Position numbers and translations under genes: made by a program
The notes under the pieces: generated by a model
What the model saw: the letters and a program-made list of their open reading frames with translations, nothing else
Told to the model about the DNA's origin: nothing
Database searches by the model: none
NCBI GenBank assembly: GCA_022702705.1
Contig: CM040428.1
Span: forward strand, 96,606,805 to 96,670,804
From: Papilionanthe hookeriana x Papilionanthe teres
Taxonomy: Eukaryota; Streptophyta; Magnoliopsida; Asparagales; Orchidaceae
Length of the DNA: 64,000 bases
Direction of reading: 5' to 3'
Shown: piece after piece, positions 41,589-53,334 of the stretch
Numbering within the stretch: position 1 is the stretch's first letter
How the letters are laid out: every line of letters begins with the position of its first letter

Positions 41589-44268
41589 ATGGTATGGCGT
41601 CCCACTACTGGGCAGTTAAGATTGAAACAGCAGCCCGAGAAAGAAAGTCTCGCCAGGAGACTTGAATCCGAAGAAAGTGCTATTGCGATAAAGGGGACCC
41701 GTCAGCTATCGCACAACAACCGCGATGACACACAGAAAGCTCCGCTAGAAGATGCCATGGAAAAGTTGAGAACCGATATCCAACGGTTGGCAAAAGAAAG
41801 AGAAGAAAAGTTCGGAGATGAGATTGATTCATCGGAATTCATGGACGACGAGTATGCAGAAATCAACATGGTCGAGACACGAGCTTCATCAGCTTCGCAA
41901 GGTGCTCCTCCAGCCGCAGAAGAGAGGAGCCGGAGCGATGAGAAGACGACTTCGGGAAAAGACGACACGATTGCTCAAATGGCGAAAAGGATGGAAGAGA
42001 TGGCCGTAGCTCTGGCCACTGTCCAGAGTCAAGTACAACCACAAAGAGAGACACCCCCAGATGTCATTCACATTGTAGACGGAGGAAAGGAGATTACATC
42101 CGTCAATGGGGATGATCAGCTGAAAAAGGACACAATACAAAGTATGATCCCTGAAAAGGACATCAAGAACTTGGTGGAACAGCAGGTGCGAGAAGCCTTA
42201 GCACAATCGAAGAGCGGGACATCTATTCGGACGGGTAGACCTTACCCAGAAGAATTCGACGCTGTCCAATACCCGAAAGGCTTCGTACCACCTCTGTTCA
42301 AGACCTTCGACGGAACCGGAACCCCGACAGGCATGTTGCACACTTTCGTGTCGGTTGTTGTAATGCCGGCGGGAGCGATGCATTACTCTTCCGACAGTTC
42401 GTCGGCGAGTCCGTCGAGAATCGCCTTCGACCGGTATGCGGAATTACCAAATGGTTTGGTGAAGACGTTCTCGGAACTAGAGAACCTCTTCATCAAGCGA
42501 TTTGTCGGAGCTCGACACCACATCACTATAGGTGATTTAGTGGTAGAGAAACAAAGGCCGAACGAAACTTTGGTGGATTACATACTTCGATGGAGAAACT
42601 TAAGCATGAAGTGTGAACCACAACTGCAAGAACAACATGCAGTCGGCATTTTACTTAAAAGCATTCATGGCCCGATAGCACTTCTCCTCAAAGGATTCAC
42701 TATTAAGACTTTCGAGAAGTTGTTAAGCAAGGCCGGAAGCTTGCAAGAAGAGGCGAAGCAATTAAGTTTCGCCGACAAGACGGACAAGCAGAAGCCGGTA
42801 AAGACCTTCGAAAAGAAATCCGGGATCGTTGCAGCGAGTTGACAAAGGCAAGCAACCGATGCAAATACCACCAGAACGGCCGCAGCAACCACAACAGAAT
42901 TACCAGCAACCTCGGCCCAGCTATCAGTCATCTCCGCAGTATGAGCAATCGCCTCGTCCGCAACGTACATTAAGGGAGCTTCTGAGCAGAGAATATCCGT
43001 TCAAAAATGAAGCAGTACCGAAAATGTTCCGTAGCCTAATGAAGACTCCAGATTTCCAGCTGCAGGAACCTAAAAGACCAGAGGAAGTCAACAAGAAAGG
43101 TGATCCCAACTTTTGCCCCTACCACCGGATGCTTGGGCACAAGATAGAAGATTGCATTACCTTTAAAAGTTGGCTCAACGACAACCTTCGGAAAGGGAAT
43201 ATAACAATCCCGAAGGAGTACATGAAGGAACCCCAAAAAGGAGGTTCCGTCAATGTTATCTCAACTGATCCCGTCATTCCGATAGATCCCTATGCAACTG
43301 ACGATGGATGGACTACCGCCTGGACGAGGTCTTCGAAGAAGATTTTAGACAGCATCCGAACCGCCTCGGTGCGAGCCTCAATTCAGAGTTCGAGACCTGT
43401 TACGCCGGTACTATCACTTGCGATAGAAGAACCACCTCCACAGGAGACGATTGAAGAAAAGAAGAAAATTGACGAAGAAGAGAGGACTGAGACTCCTAAG
43501 GCTAGACTAGGGGCTGCTTATCCTAGGATAGTTGTTTCCGATTCGGGGAGAAATCCCTCGAACCTCCGATTTTGTATGATTATCTCGCTCACTTCGGTGG
43601 GATCATATAATGATAAGGGTGATGGCGTTGGCTACGTTTTGATCGTTTCTAACGATTACGTAACTAGCGACAATCCGGACATCGATTTCGACATCAACGA
43701 CAATTCTCAAATCATACACGATCTCGACGATCAAAATAACGAAGAAGACATCCATCAAGGAGGCTACGAGAGCTCAACAAGCAACGGATCTATCTGTGAG
43801 TTTAGAGGAGCTCCAGTCACGATAGAGTTAGAGCCTTCAGATTTTGAAGATAATCCGGAAGAGCCTGTCATTCCGATTCAGGAAGAGACACCGGCAAGCT
43901 CAACACTAGATTCAGATGAAATTACAGAAGTCAACTTAAGAAGTGGAAAAGTTCTACCTCCAAGAGTGGGTCCAAAAGACAAAGGAAAGCAGGTGGTTGT
44001 TCAAGAAGAACCAACCCCAGCAGAAGAAATACCCATTCGAGAAGAAGCCGAGACACATGGAAACAAAGTGGACTACAACATGCTAGCCCATCTTAGGAAA
44101 CTACCGGCCAAACTGAGCATTTACGATGCTCTCATCTTATCAAAGGAGATGAGAGAAGCTCTGATCAAAGCCTTACTTGATCCAGAAATTTGCTTAGCTC
44201 AAATGGCCGGAGATTCCTTAGATGAGATTTGCTCGTTAAAGGAACAGCGAGGCGTTACCTTCACGGAC
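41589..44268 (+). pseudogene. gag: gag of element B
   Basis: Particle protein, single copy. Proposed start ATG 41589 (MVWRPTTGQLRL); the frame is open to 42842, then a one-base shift continues in 42829-44418. Order: charged helical region with EDAMEKLRTDIQRLAKE, NMVETRASSAS, DTIAQMAKRMEEMAVALATVQ, capsid part with EEFDAVQYPKGFVPP, TFSELENLFIKRFVG and LVDYILRWRNLSMKCE, a Gln/Pro-rich stretch, a zinc-knuckle-like C-x2-H-x4-H-x4-C (Cys 43114-43116, His 43123 and 43138, Cys 43153-43155), then NVISTDPVIPIDPY and an acidic tail. It is the best-preserved gag in the window: apart from the shift near 42835 it is nearly intact. Confidence 0.85.
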
Positions 44269-44600
44269 AATGACTTACTACTTGGGACGGCGGATCACAA
44301 CCGACCGTTGTACATTTCGAGTTACAATTGGGAAGTTTACGCTCTCCGGAGTATTGGTGGATCCGGGAGCATCAATCAATATAATGAGTCTTCGAACACT
44401 AGCATACTTGGAAATTGATGCTCCGAGCTCGAAGCGGACAAAATGTTATTAAGAGGATTCAACCGAAAGGAGAAAGAGCCCTCGGATCAATAACGCTATC
44501 GATGAAGACCGGTGACTTAGCAAAGACAACCGCGAAATTTCACATAATTGATTCGAAACGTCGTTCAACGCTCTACTTGGCTGACCATGGATACATGAAA
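44269..44600 (+). pseudogene. Aspartic protease of element B
   Basis: Active site DPGA at 44360-44371 within SGVLVDPGASINIMS, followed by AYLEIDA. The upstream part (QRGVTFTDNDLLLG) is in the gag frame and the active site in another, so a one-base shift near 44325 and further shifts near 44430 and 44560 break it. The order gag, protease, linker, RT matches A. Confidence 0.8.
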
Positions 44601-45658
44601 ATAGGATGGTACCATCATCTCCGCACCGATGCATCAAATACTACGATGGAGGGGAACGAGTGCATCAAAGGCGACTTACAACCATTCTCCGTACATGAGA
44701 TTGGAATCCATGAAGACGCGGCTTATTATGCACCGCCAAAGAAAACAATCTTCTCCGGAGATACGCGTAACAAATGAAGCAAAGAAAGTTCGGAGCCAAC
44801 GAAGAACCCGAAGTTCTAGTCCAACGCTCACTCACCACTCCCTTCCGGCGAGATGGTGAAGGTTTCTCCACAACTCGCATCCGAGGTCGAGGCCGGGGAC
44901 GAGGCCGTGGTAGAGACGTTAGGACAGTTGGACAGAGGAAACCAGCCATCAATGTTGATTGGGAAGATAGTTCTGAAGAAGAAAAAGAAATCAAGCAAGA
45001 AGTAGCGACAATAAGTCAGAAGAGGCCGCAATTCAAAATCTCTCTCGAAGATGAGAAGAACGAAGAATACAAATCAATGTACGAGAAGATTAACCACTAC
45101 GTACATACTATGACCCTAACCCCGATCCATTCTAACAAGATCGAGGGTATGGTGGTCAAAGAAGTACGTAACGACGGTGCAGGGCCAATCAAGTTTTACC
45201 GTGGTGCTTCTTCCTCCAAAACTGAAAATCATGTACAATTCAAAGATGTCATTTCATCGGAATTAATGGAATTACCTTTTGAGTGGTACTCTCCCTGTGT
45301 TCAAAATTTAATTAAACGTGGTTTCTTGCCTCGACAATGGACAAAAGGCCAATCACAACATTTTGAAAAATTATGGAATAACTCCGGTCGTCCACCCAAT
45401 TCAAAGCATGGACTCGGATTCGGCACAGTAGGGTCAGTTTACGATACGGAATTTTGCTTGGTTGTCACTTGCGAATCTAATGAAAACTGCATGGAAACTA
45501 CAGACGAACTCGAAGATTTACAAATTGGAGACGCTCCACCAGAATTCAAAGAAGAAATTAAATCTACAATAGATGAATTGACGGAAGTTAACTTAGGTAC
45601 TAGAGAAGAGCCTAGACCTACCTTTGTTAGCTCCTTACTCAATAAAGAAGACTCCGAA
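44601..45658 (+). pseudogene. PR-RT linker with RG-rich motif (B)
   Basis: Open mainly as 44774-45661 (295 codons). FSVHEIGIHEDAAYYAPP lies in a preceding frame, then EEPEVLVQ, RIRGRGRGRGRGRD (about 44880-44920), an acidic part, YKSMYEKINHYVHTM, KIEGMVVKEV, QWTKGQSQHFEKLW and DAPPEFKEEIKSTIDEL. The stop at 45659-45661 falls at the point where the RT region begins (EDSE*IIKLLM). The RG run is conserved with both A copies. Function inferred as nucleic-acid binding. Confidence 0.7.
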
Positions 45659-46560
45659 TAAATAATCAAATTATTAATGAAATTTAAAGACTTTTTTGCA
45701 TGGAACTATGACGAGATGCCAGGATTAGCTCCAGAGGTTGCAGTCCATAAGCTAGTAGTGGATCCTACTTCTGTCCCAGTCAGACAAGGTCCCAGAAGAA
45801 TGCGTTTAGAAATTGAACAACAAGTCATAGCCGAAGTTAAAAAGCTAATAGACGCTAAATTTGTCCGTGAAGAACAATTCCCGACTTGGTTAGCCAATGT
45901 GGTGCCGATCGAAAGAAGAATGGTCGGATCGAATTTGTGTAGACTTCAGAGATTTAAACAAGGCATGTCCAAAAGATGAATTCCCTCTACCGATCCCAGA
46001 ATTAATGATTGACATTACTTAGACACATGAAATATTCTCATTCATGGATGGATCTTCAGGATACAACCAGATAAAAATGTCTCCGGAAGATGAAAAGCTT
46101 ACGACATTCGAACGCCGATCGGAGTATTTTGCTACACAGTAATGCCATTCGGACTGAAGAACGCAGGAGCAACCTACCAAAGAGCAATGACAAGAATTTT
46201 TGATGATCTCATCCACAATCAAGCGAATGCTACGTGGATGATGTGGTCATCAAAAGCAAAGTAAAGGAAAACCACCTGTATGATTTGAGAATTGTTTTCG
46301 AACGATTAAGACAATTTAAAATGCGCCTTCGGCGTCACCTCCGGGAAATTCTTAGGATTCGTTGTCCGACATCGTGGAATTGAAATCGACCCGGAAAAGA
46401 TTAAAGCTATCTTAGAAATGCCGCCTCCCAAAACCTTAAAACAACTACGATCTTTTCAAGGGAAGTCGGCATATCTTCGACGCTTTATTTCAAACTCGTC
46501 GGGTAGTTGTCGGCCTTTCTCGGCACTAGTTAAAAAGGACGCCAAATTTATTTGGGAAGA
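45659..46560 (+). pseudogene. Reverse transcriptase of element B
   Basis: RRMRLEIEQQVIAEVKKLID and WLANVVP are in the frame 45677-45979; a shift near 45910 moves DFRDLNK-type sequence to another frame. KDEFPLPIPELMID, FMDGSSGYNQIKM, MPFGLKNAGATYQRAM and CYVDDVVIKSK (YVDD 46231-46242) follow in changing frames. About 21 nt are missing before KCAFGV-type sequence near 46315 relative to A. All catalytic blocks can be recognised but at least five breaks are present. Confidence 0.85.
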
Positions 46561-46870
46561 GAAATGCCGAAGGCCTTCGAGGACATTAAACAATATTTAA
46601 TGACACCTCCTGTCTTAGCAGCCCCGGTCTTAAGTAGACCGTCGATACTTTACACCGCGGCTTTAGACGACTCTCTCGGAGCCCCGTTAGCCTGTGTCAA
46701 TGATGAGGGTAAAGAAAATGCTCTTTACTACTTAAGCCGTCGTTTACTTCGACGGAAATAAGGTATCCCGCAATTGAAAAGCATTGTTTGGCCCCGATCT
46801 TCGCCGCTCAAAAGCTCGGGCACTACATGCTTTCTCATAAGGTCAACTCTGATCTCGAAGTTTAATCCAT
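46561..46870 (+). pseudogene. RNase H of element B
   Basis: FEDIKQYLMTPPVLAAP, YTAALDDSLGAPLA, KENALYYLSRRL, then, after a shift near 46750, IEKHCLAPIFAAQKLGHYM-like sequence. It matches the A domain at 21807-22140. Confidence 0.8.
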
Positions 46871-47039
46871 TGCAATACTTGATGACTCGTCCAACACTTT
46901 CCGGCGGACTTGCCAGATGGTCAATGATATTATTGCAATTCGATATAACTTTCGTACCTCTGCGTGCCGTGAAGGGACAGGTCTTAGCAGACTTTCTCGC
47001 AGCACACCCTTTGCCGGCAGAATCTCCTCTAAATGACGA

Positions 47040-47620
47040 TTTGCCAGATGAACAAATAATGAACCTAGAAGACCTTGATGATCGACGTTGGGAATTATAT
47101 TTCGACGGAGCATCTTCAGCACACAAAGACGAAGAATCGCAAGTGATAGTGCCCGTAAGGCGGGAATCGGGCTAATCTTTATAACACCGGAGCGGGGGAT
47201 GTTAAGATACTCCTACCACTTGACGAACCGTGTACAAACAACGAAGCGGAATACGAAGCCCTCATAACGGGACTCGGAATTAACTATTCAAATGGGGATA
47301 ACGGACATCAACATCTACGGGGATTCGCGAGTTAATCATTCAACAGATCGCGGACAATACAAAATTTTAAAGCCAAGACTCGAACAATACTTCCAGTATG
47401 CCATACAGTTGTTGGAACAGATTCCAAATGTAACGATCTACAAAATTCCCAGAAAAGAAAATGCTTTAGCAGATGCTTTAGCCCGTCTCGCAAAAGAATT
47501 TGCCTGTTTGCAAGATGAATCAATGGAAGTGTCAGTTCACGGATGTCGAGTCCTATCACGGCTCGACATAGACACAATACACAAATCGAAAAAGAAAAAG
47601 AATCGATTGTAGCGATGACG
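47040..47620 (+). pseudogene. Second (archaeal-type) RNase H of element B
   Basis: RRWELYFDGASSAHKDEES (first Asp, with the DGAS that A has lost), a shift near 47155, NNEAEYEALITGL in another frame, then INIYGDS near 47310 and PRKENALADALARLAKEF near 47450-47490. The presence of this domain fixes the Tat/Ogre affiliation of B. The region 46871-47039 between the RNase H domains is the degenerate connection. Confidence 0.85.
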
Positions 47621-47789
47621 GAAAACACGGAAGATTGGTGAGAGCCATTGATAGACTACCCGCAAACGAGAAAACTACCGGACGATAGGTCGCTAGCCCA
47701 TCGGATCAAGAAAAGAACTCGTCTTACGCATTAATAAACAACACATTATACGAAGGTCTTTTGATCGAAATGTGGCTAAGGTGCCTAAG

Positions 47790-48884
47790 CGAGTCCGAGG
47801 CCCATGAAATTGTTAAAGAGGTACATTCGGGACTCGTGGCGCTCACCGATCGGGTCCGAAGATGAAAATGAAAATTAAAAGACTAGGGTACTACGGCCCT
47901 CGATGATGACCGACCGCATGAAAATCGCCAAGAGCCGTCACCAATGCCAAGTGCACGGAGTGGTTCTACACCAACCTCCAAATGTGCTACATCCGACAAT
48001 TGCGTCGTGGCCATTTGAATGTTGGGGCACGGATATAGTGGGTCCGATAGAACCACCATCTTCAAAAGGACATCGCTTCATTCTTGCGGCTACAGATTAC
48101 TTTTCCAAGTGGGCGAGGCAGTTCCACTTAGAGAAGTGAAAGCACACCACGTGCTACGGTTTTCAAGAACCAAGTTGTCTACCGTTTCGGAGTGCCGCGC
48201 GAGATCATCTCGGATAATGGGTCGGCATTCGAAGCACACAAATCAACAATTTTTGTCGGGAGACAAGGAATCGACCGGCGATACTCGACAATTTACTACC
48301 CAAGAGCAAACGGCCTCGGCGAGGCTTTTAATAAAACTCTCGTTCAAATCTTAAAGAAAACCTTGAACGATAATAAGAGAAATTGGCACGAGAAATTGTT
48401 AGAAGCCTTATGGGCCTACCGGACAACCTTCGAACTCCTACTCAAGCTACACCTTACGCTCCGGTGTATGGGTTCGAGGCGAGTGTTACCTTTAGAGGTT
48501 CGGCTTCCTTCACTCGGAATCGCGATTGCAAACAAGATCACGACGGAAGAAAATGCCAAATTACGACTAGAAGAATTAGAAAGCCCGGAAGGGAAAAGAC
48601 TTGCGGCGCAACGGAATTTAGAGCTATACCAAGCTAAGATGGTTCAAGCCCATGACAAACCGGTCCGCCCAAGAACCTTCAAAGTTGGTGACTTAGTTCT
48701 CGTTCTCAAGAGACCTATTCTTGCACATCGCAAGATAGGAGGAAAATTTGAACCCACTTGGGAAGGACCGTTTGTGGTTGAAGCGGTATACTCAGGAGGT
48801 TCCTACCGGTTAGTGAATTGCCGGGGAGAACAACATATGCTTCCGATCAACGGACGATACTTGAAAAAGTATTACGCTACCTGA
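47790..48884 (+). pseudogene. Integrase of element B
   Basis: Zinc-binding part (SRHQCQVHGVVLHQPP; one Cys of A's SCHQC reads Arg), then CWGTDIVGPIEPP in the frame 47903-48139, a shift near 48110, REIISDNGSAFEAHK and NGLGEAFNKTLVQILKKTL, and the C-terminal FKVGDLVLVLKRP, KFEPTWEGPFVV to YLKKYYAT at 48882-48884. The 230-codon part from 48192 is open except for a local frame change near 48440. A conserved Trp of A's IDWRYS reads Arg here. Confidence 0.85.
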
Positions 48885-49185
48885 TGTTTTGAAGAAATGA
48901 ATTCTTCATCCCTAAGAAACACGGGCGAATTAATTACTTATGATTGGGTCTGAACCCGAAAAATAATAAAATGTGCTAAAATAAATAAAGTCATGATAAT
49001 TAAGTTTTCCTTGTTTTCTTTTCCAAATCAAAATCTCTTCCCTGATCTTATCCTACTTCATTCCTGTTAAATTCGAAAATATTAAAAATATATATATATA
49101 AAAAAAATGTCTTTAATAAACATTTTCTTAATGTTCTTGTTCTTAGTACAGCCCCTGATCCTTTTCCTTGTCTTTTCGCAGGGAA
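48885..49185 (+). promoter_or_regulatory. Inter-ORF region with 3' splice site (B)
   Basis: No gene. T/C-rich toward its end: CCCTGATCC, CTTTTCCTTGTCTTTTCG and CAG at 49179-49181, then GGAA and the ORF3 ATG at 49186. The branch-like CTGAT and the CAG are at the same distances as in A (19460-19486). Proposed acceptor for a spliced ORF3 mRNA. An (TA)n stretch is at about 49090-49105. Confidence 0.55.
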
Positions 49186-50034
49186 ATGTCGAACGGGCGG
49201 TTGGTCCCGAACTTTAAGAATGGCGTAAGCCTTGCACTCGATGAAAAGAGGGTGAAAGATTGAGCGATAATCGAGATTGACTCGGACTTCGCACCGGCGA
49301 GGCCTACGATACGAGGAAAGTGACCGGGTCCCGGTTGACCGAGAAGAACCGCCTGGGCAGACAGTGATGAAAGTGGGTGGCCCAAGCCACCAATCCAGCA
49401 ACAAGAAAAGAAAAGCAAACACTGAAGAAGACAAGAAAATGAAGTCTGTAGTTGCTACAGCAGAGGGCAGGTTTGTCAGCGCCGCGCCCACAGATACTCA
49501 AGAAGTTCGGAGAGCTACTCTCACAGCAACGCAACGAAGAAATAAGAATCGCCGTATTCCTAAGATGTTAACAAAACTAGCTACGGACCAGCGCGACGAG
49601 ACAATTGCTAATGCCAGTACACACACTTCAAGGACACCGGTTCACCAGGAACCTGAAGAAAGGAGGCCAGCTCCTAGGATAACAGAAAGAACCAGGGAAA
49701 TCTCCAGAAGATCAGAAGAAAGAAGGCTACCACGCCACCGGATAGAACCACCAATAATGCATGACCTTGTTGCGGAAGCAACCCCGGGGGATGTCCCGAC
49801 AGGCATCGTCCCTGAGGAGCCGAGGTATGCGGGGAGAACGTGAAGGGATTGAACCGTATATCCCACAATATGTCACGAGGCCTCGCCATCCGCAAATCAT
49901 TCCGGAATACGAGCCGGAGAGAATGCGGAATGTTGAAAAGAAAACCTTTGAATACTTCGAGAGAATTAGAGGCGGAAGAATCAACATACTAGAGGGCCTC
50001 GAGCTACATACGGACGTATTCTCGGAGTATGAAC
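49186..50034 (+). pseudogene. ORF3 N-terminal module, ORF1-like (B)
   Basis: Start ATG 49186 (MSNGRLVPNFKNGVSLALDE). A TGA at about 49261-49263 (GGA to TGA relative to A) and a shift near 49300 interrupt it; the frame 49277-49843 continues with RYEESDRVPVDREEP, GGPSHQSSNKKRK and the TQRRNKNRRIPK block, then basic and Pro-rich segments; 49761-50096 continues with YIPQYVTRPRHPQIIPEYEPE and ILEGLELHTDVFSEYEQQ. Same architecture as A. Confidence 0.75.
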
Positions 50035-50663
50035 AACAACGAAATCGTGGATTGTATCCGGGATTTGAAAAGAATGGGCCGAGCGAGGCCGCCTAAGCGA
50101 AAATACCTAGTCGAACCCCGGAGATGGATGCCGGGGAAGGGAAGAATCACAATACAATGCGGATGCTCGCTACAACTTTCGTTGAACACGAAAGGGAAAC
50201 CCACCGGGGATACTCCGTCATGGGCAAGTGGATCCGATGCCATTAGTCATCAAGAGAATGGTAAAGAGATTGATAACATGGAGGGTACCGGCAGCAGATT
50301 GCATACCCAATAGTTGCATTATCAACATCTACAAACGAGGTGATCGCATACCCCCACATATAGATCACCACGACTTTGTCGGACCCTTCCGCACGGTCTC
50401 TTTCCCGAACGAGTGTAACATCATGTTCGGATCCGACCTCCGGATAGCGAGCCCGGGTGAGTTCCGAGGGCCGATAAAGATACCTTTACCGGTAGGTTCG
50501 TCATGATACCGAAGGGCAACGGAGCGGATATCGCTAAGCATTGCATACCGGAGTACCGGTGAAGCGAATCTCGGTTACTTTCGGAAGGATGGACGACAAG
50601 AAAACACCTTACCATTTCCGACCGGACCCGGAGCTAGAGAACCTCCGGCCTTACGAGCTGTGA
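50035..50663 (+). pseudogene. ORF3 C-terminal AlkB-type dioxygenase domain (B)
   Basis: Same ALKBH9/10-like domain as A. EIVDCIRDLKRMG, VEPRRWMPGKGRITIQCG, then a diverged stretch, WRVPAADCIPNSCIINIYKRG, IPPHIDHHDF with HxD (His 50357-50359, Asp 50363-50365), CNIMFGSDL, SPGEFRGP, PLPVGSS, GNGADIAKHCIP with the distal His near 50539, and VKRISVTFGRMDDKK. Of the Rx5R pair the first Arg is kept and the second reads Gly, the opposite of A. One-base indels near 50035, 50500 and 50551 and a stop break the frame. Natural stop TGA 50661-50663, as in A. The two copies together indicate that the family version carried all catalytic residues. Confidence 0.85.
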
Positions 50664-51130
50664 GTTACATGGAAAATATCACACCTCCAATGTACATCCA
50701 TACGGCATCCTTGCCAAGGATGGCTTGGAAGGTGATGTTATTGACCATGTACCCCACTATTCAGACATGGATTTTTGACAGATGCTTCTTTGATGGATCA
50801 ACAAAGATCATACATAGTCCGTTTTGAGTTTACATGGATTGTATGAAATATATTCCAGATCAAAATGTATGATGTATCTTCTACATGATTGGAATGAAAG
50901 TGACCATCTCACATTTTTGGCCTTCACCTCTTTTGTGCAAATTGACTGGGAAACACCATTAAAGTTAAATGATCTTCGAACAAAGAACAGAAAAGAAAAA
51001 AAGAAGAATAAAAGAAAACTTTCCTAAAAAAAATATCTAAAAATGACGAACACCAAATTCACATGAACATTAAATAAACAATAAAGTAAAATTTGAATCA
51101 TTAAAAGATAAACAAAATCAACATAAGTGT
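50664..51130 (+). other. 3' noncoding region after ORF3 (B)
   Basis: Conserved with A just after the stop (GGATGGCTTGGAAGGTGATG), then AT-rich. No gene supported; the open frame at 50824-51027 is not conserved in A. Confidence 0.6.
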
Positions 51131-51540
51131 TAAATCAAATCTCAAATCAAATTCTCAATCAAATTTCAAATCAAATCTCGATCAAATTTCAAATCAAATC
51201 TTAAATCAAATCTCAATCGAGTTCAAACTCATCCTTCCAAATTTCAAATTCAATCTTTCCAAATCTCAAATCAAATTCAATCTTTCCAGATTTCGAATCG
51301 AATCTCGATCAAATTTCAAATTTGATCTTCCAAATTTCAAATCAAATCTTAAATCAAATTTCAATCGAGTTCAAACTCGTCCCTCCGAATTTCAAATTCA
51401 ATCTTTCCAGATTCCAAATCAAATCTCGATCAAATTTCAAATTTGATCTTCCAAATTTAAAATCAAATTTCAAATCAAATTTGGAATTCAATCTTTCCAG
51501 ATTCCAAATCAAATATCAATCAAATTAAAATTGAAACTTT
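51131..51540 (+). repeat. Degenerate TCAAAT-rich repeats (B)
   Basis: Irregular repeats of AAATTTCAAATCAAATCT and ATCGAGTTCAAACTC-like units of roughly 20 bp, leading into the 82-bp array. A has related but shorter TTTCAAATT sequence next to its array (15720-15850). Confidence 0.7.
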
Positions 51541-52930
51541 TGGGTCGAGGATTTTACATCCAAGACTGCACTGTTTAGGATTCTTTTCCTATTGCACTGA
51601 AATACATCAAATTCAAACTTTTGGGTCGAGGATTTTACATCCAAGACTGCACTGCTTTAGGATTTTTCCCTATTGCACCTGAAATACATCAAATTCAAAC
51701 TTTTGGGTCGAGGATTTTATATCCAAGACTGCATCGCTTTAGGATTCTTCCCTATTGCACTCGAAGTACATCAAAATTAAACTTTTGGGTCGAGGATTTT
51801 ACATCCAAGACCGCACTCGCTTTAGGATTCTTTCCCTATTGCACCGAAGTACATCAAATTCAAACTTTTGGGCCGAGGATTTTACATCCAAGACTGCATC
51901 GCTTTAGGATTCTTTTCCTATTGCACTGATGTACATCAAATTCAAACTTTTGGGTCGAGGATTTTAAATCAAAGACTGCACTGCTTTAGGATTCTTTTCT
52001 TATTGCACTGAAATACATTAAATTCAAACTTTTGGGTCGAGGATTTTACATCCAAGACTGCACTGCTTTAGGATTCTTTCCCTATTGCACTGAAGTACAT
52101 CAAATTCAAACTTTTGGGTCGAGGATTTTACATCTAAGACTGCACTGCTTTAGGATTCTTTTCCTATTGCACTGAAGTACATCAAATTCAAACTTTTGGG
52201 TCGAGGATTTTACATCCAAGACTGCACTGCTTCAGGATTCTTTTCCTATTGCACTGAAGTACATCAAATTCAAACTTTTTGGGTCGAGGATTTTACATCC
52301 AAGACTGCACTGCTTTAGGATTCTTTCCCTATTGCACTGAAATACATCAAAATTCAAACTTTTGGGTCGAGGATTTTACATCCAAGACTGCACTGCTTTA
52401 GGATTCTTTTCCTATTGCACTGAAATACATCAAATTCAAACATTTGGGTCGAGGATTTTACATCCAAGATCGCATCGCATTAGGATTCTTTCCCTACCGC
52501 ACCGAAATACATCAAATTCAAACTTTTGGGTCGAGGATTTTACATCCAAGACTGCACTGCTTTAGGATTCTTTCCCTATTGCACTGAAATACATCAAATT
52601 CAAATTTTTGGGTCGAGGATTTTACATCAAAGACTGCACTTCTTTAGGATTCTTCCCTATTGCACTGAAGTACATCAAAATCAAACTTTTTGGGTCGAGG
52701 ATTTTACATCCAAGACTGCACTGCTTTAGGATTCTTTCCCTATTGCACTGAAATACATCAAAATCAAACTTTTTGGGTTGAGGATTTTACATCCAAGACT
52801 GCACTGCTTTAGGATTCTTTCCCTACAACAATGAAATACATCAAAATCAAACTCTTGAGGTTAAGGATTTTACATCCAATACCGCATTGCTCTGAGATCT
52901 CTCCTCATTGCAATGATTCAATCCGATCAA
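51541..52930 (+). repeat. 82-bp tandem array in the 3' region of B
   Basis: About 16 tandem units of about 82 bp, each with GGGTCGAGGATTTTACATCC, AAGACTGCACTGCTTTAGG, CCTATTGCACTGAA and TACATCAAATTCAAAC. Unit starts recur at 51542, 51624, 51706 and so on up to about 52857, the last units being degenerate. Since 82 is not a multiple of three the translated repeats are not a protein. It occupies the same place as the unrelated 129-bp array of A. Confidence 0.9.
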
Positions 52931-53314
52931 TTCAATTTTCTTTCGAGGTTGAAGATGTTACATCTAAAACCTCAGAATTCCAATTTTCATTTCAAATCAA
53001 ATCCCTCAAATTAATTTTGACAAAACTTCAATCTAAATTGAAACTCCAAACTAAAATCTAAACTCACACATCAAAACTTAAATTGAAACAAAATAAAATC
53101 TAAATCGAAATTCCCCGAGTCATGTGATTTGGGATTCACCTCCTTTTCCTTTCCCCGACGAGAGTTCAGGAATCTCCGGTTTCAGAGATATACTTGCTAC
53201 TCCCCAGCGGAAATTCTTCTATTTCGTCCTAAGTTTGTCACTTGGACTTTTGTGTTGGTTTTGTTGATGGTTTCGGTCAACGCCAATACGCGCGGTGTGC
53301 TCCGTCAGCTCACC
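52931..53314 (+). other. 3' noncoding region before the PPT (B)
   Basis: Conserved with A (15511-15720): CACCTCCTTTTC, GGAATCTCC, CTCCCCAG, TTCGTCCTAAGTTTGTCACT, CAACGCCAATACGCGCGGTG. No gene. The conservation on the LTR side of both unrelated arrays shows that only the array itself was replaced. Confidence 0.7.
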
Positions 53315-53334
53315 ACACCTATTGGGGGTCCATT
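53315..53334 (+). other. Polypurine-tract region of element B
   Basis: ACACCTATTGGGGGTCCATT directly before the 3' LTR. Primes plus-strand synthesis. Identical to A and complementary to the leader segment at 40329-40346. Confidence 0.7.

Noticed and set aside
51541..52930. CRISPR-like regularly spaced repeats
   Set aside because: Units are contiguous 82-bp tandem repeats without unique spacers, in a plant retrotransposon 3' region. The 129-bp array at 15840-17215 is rejected for the same reason.
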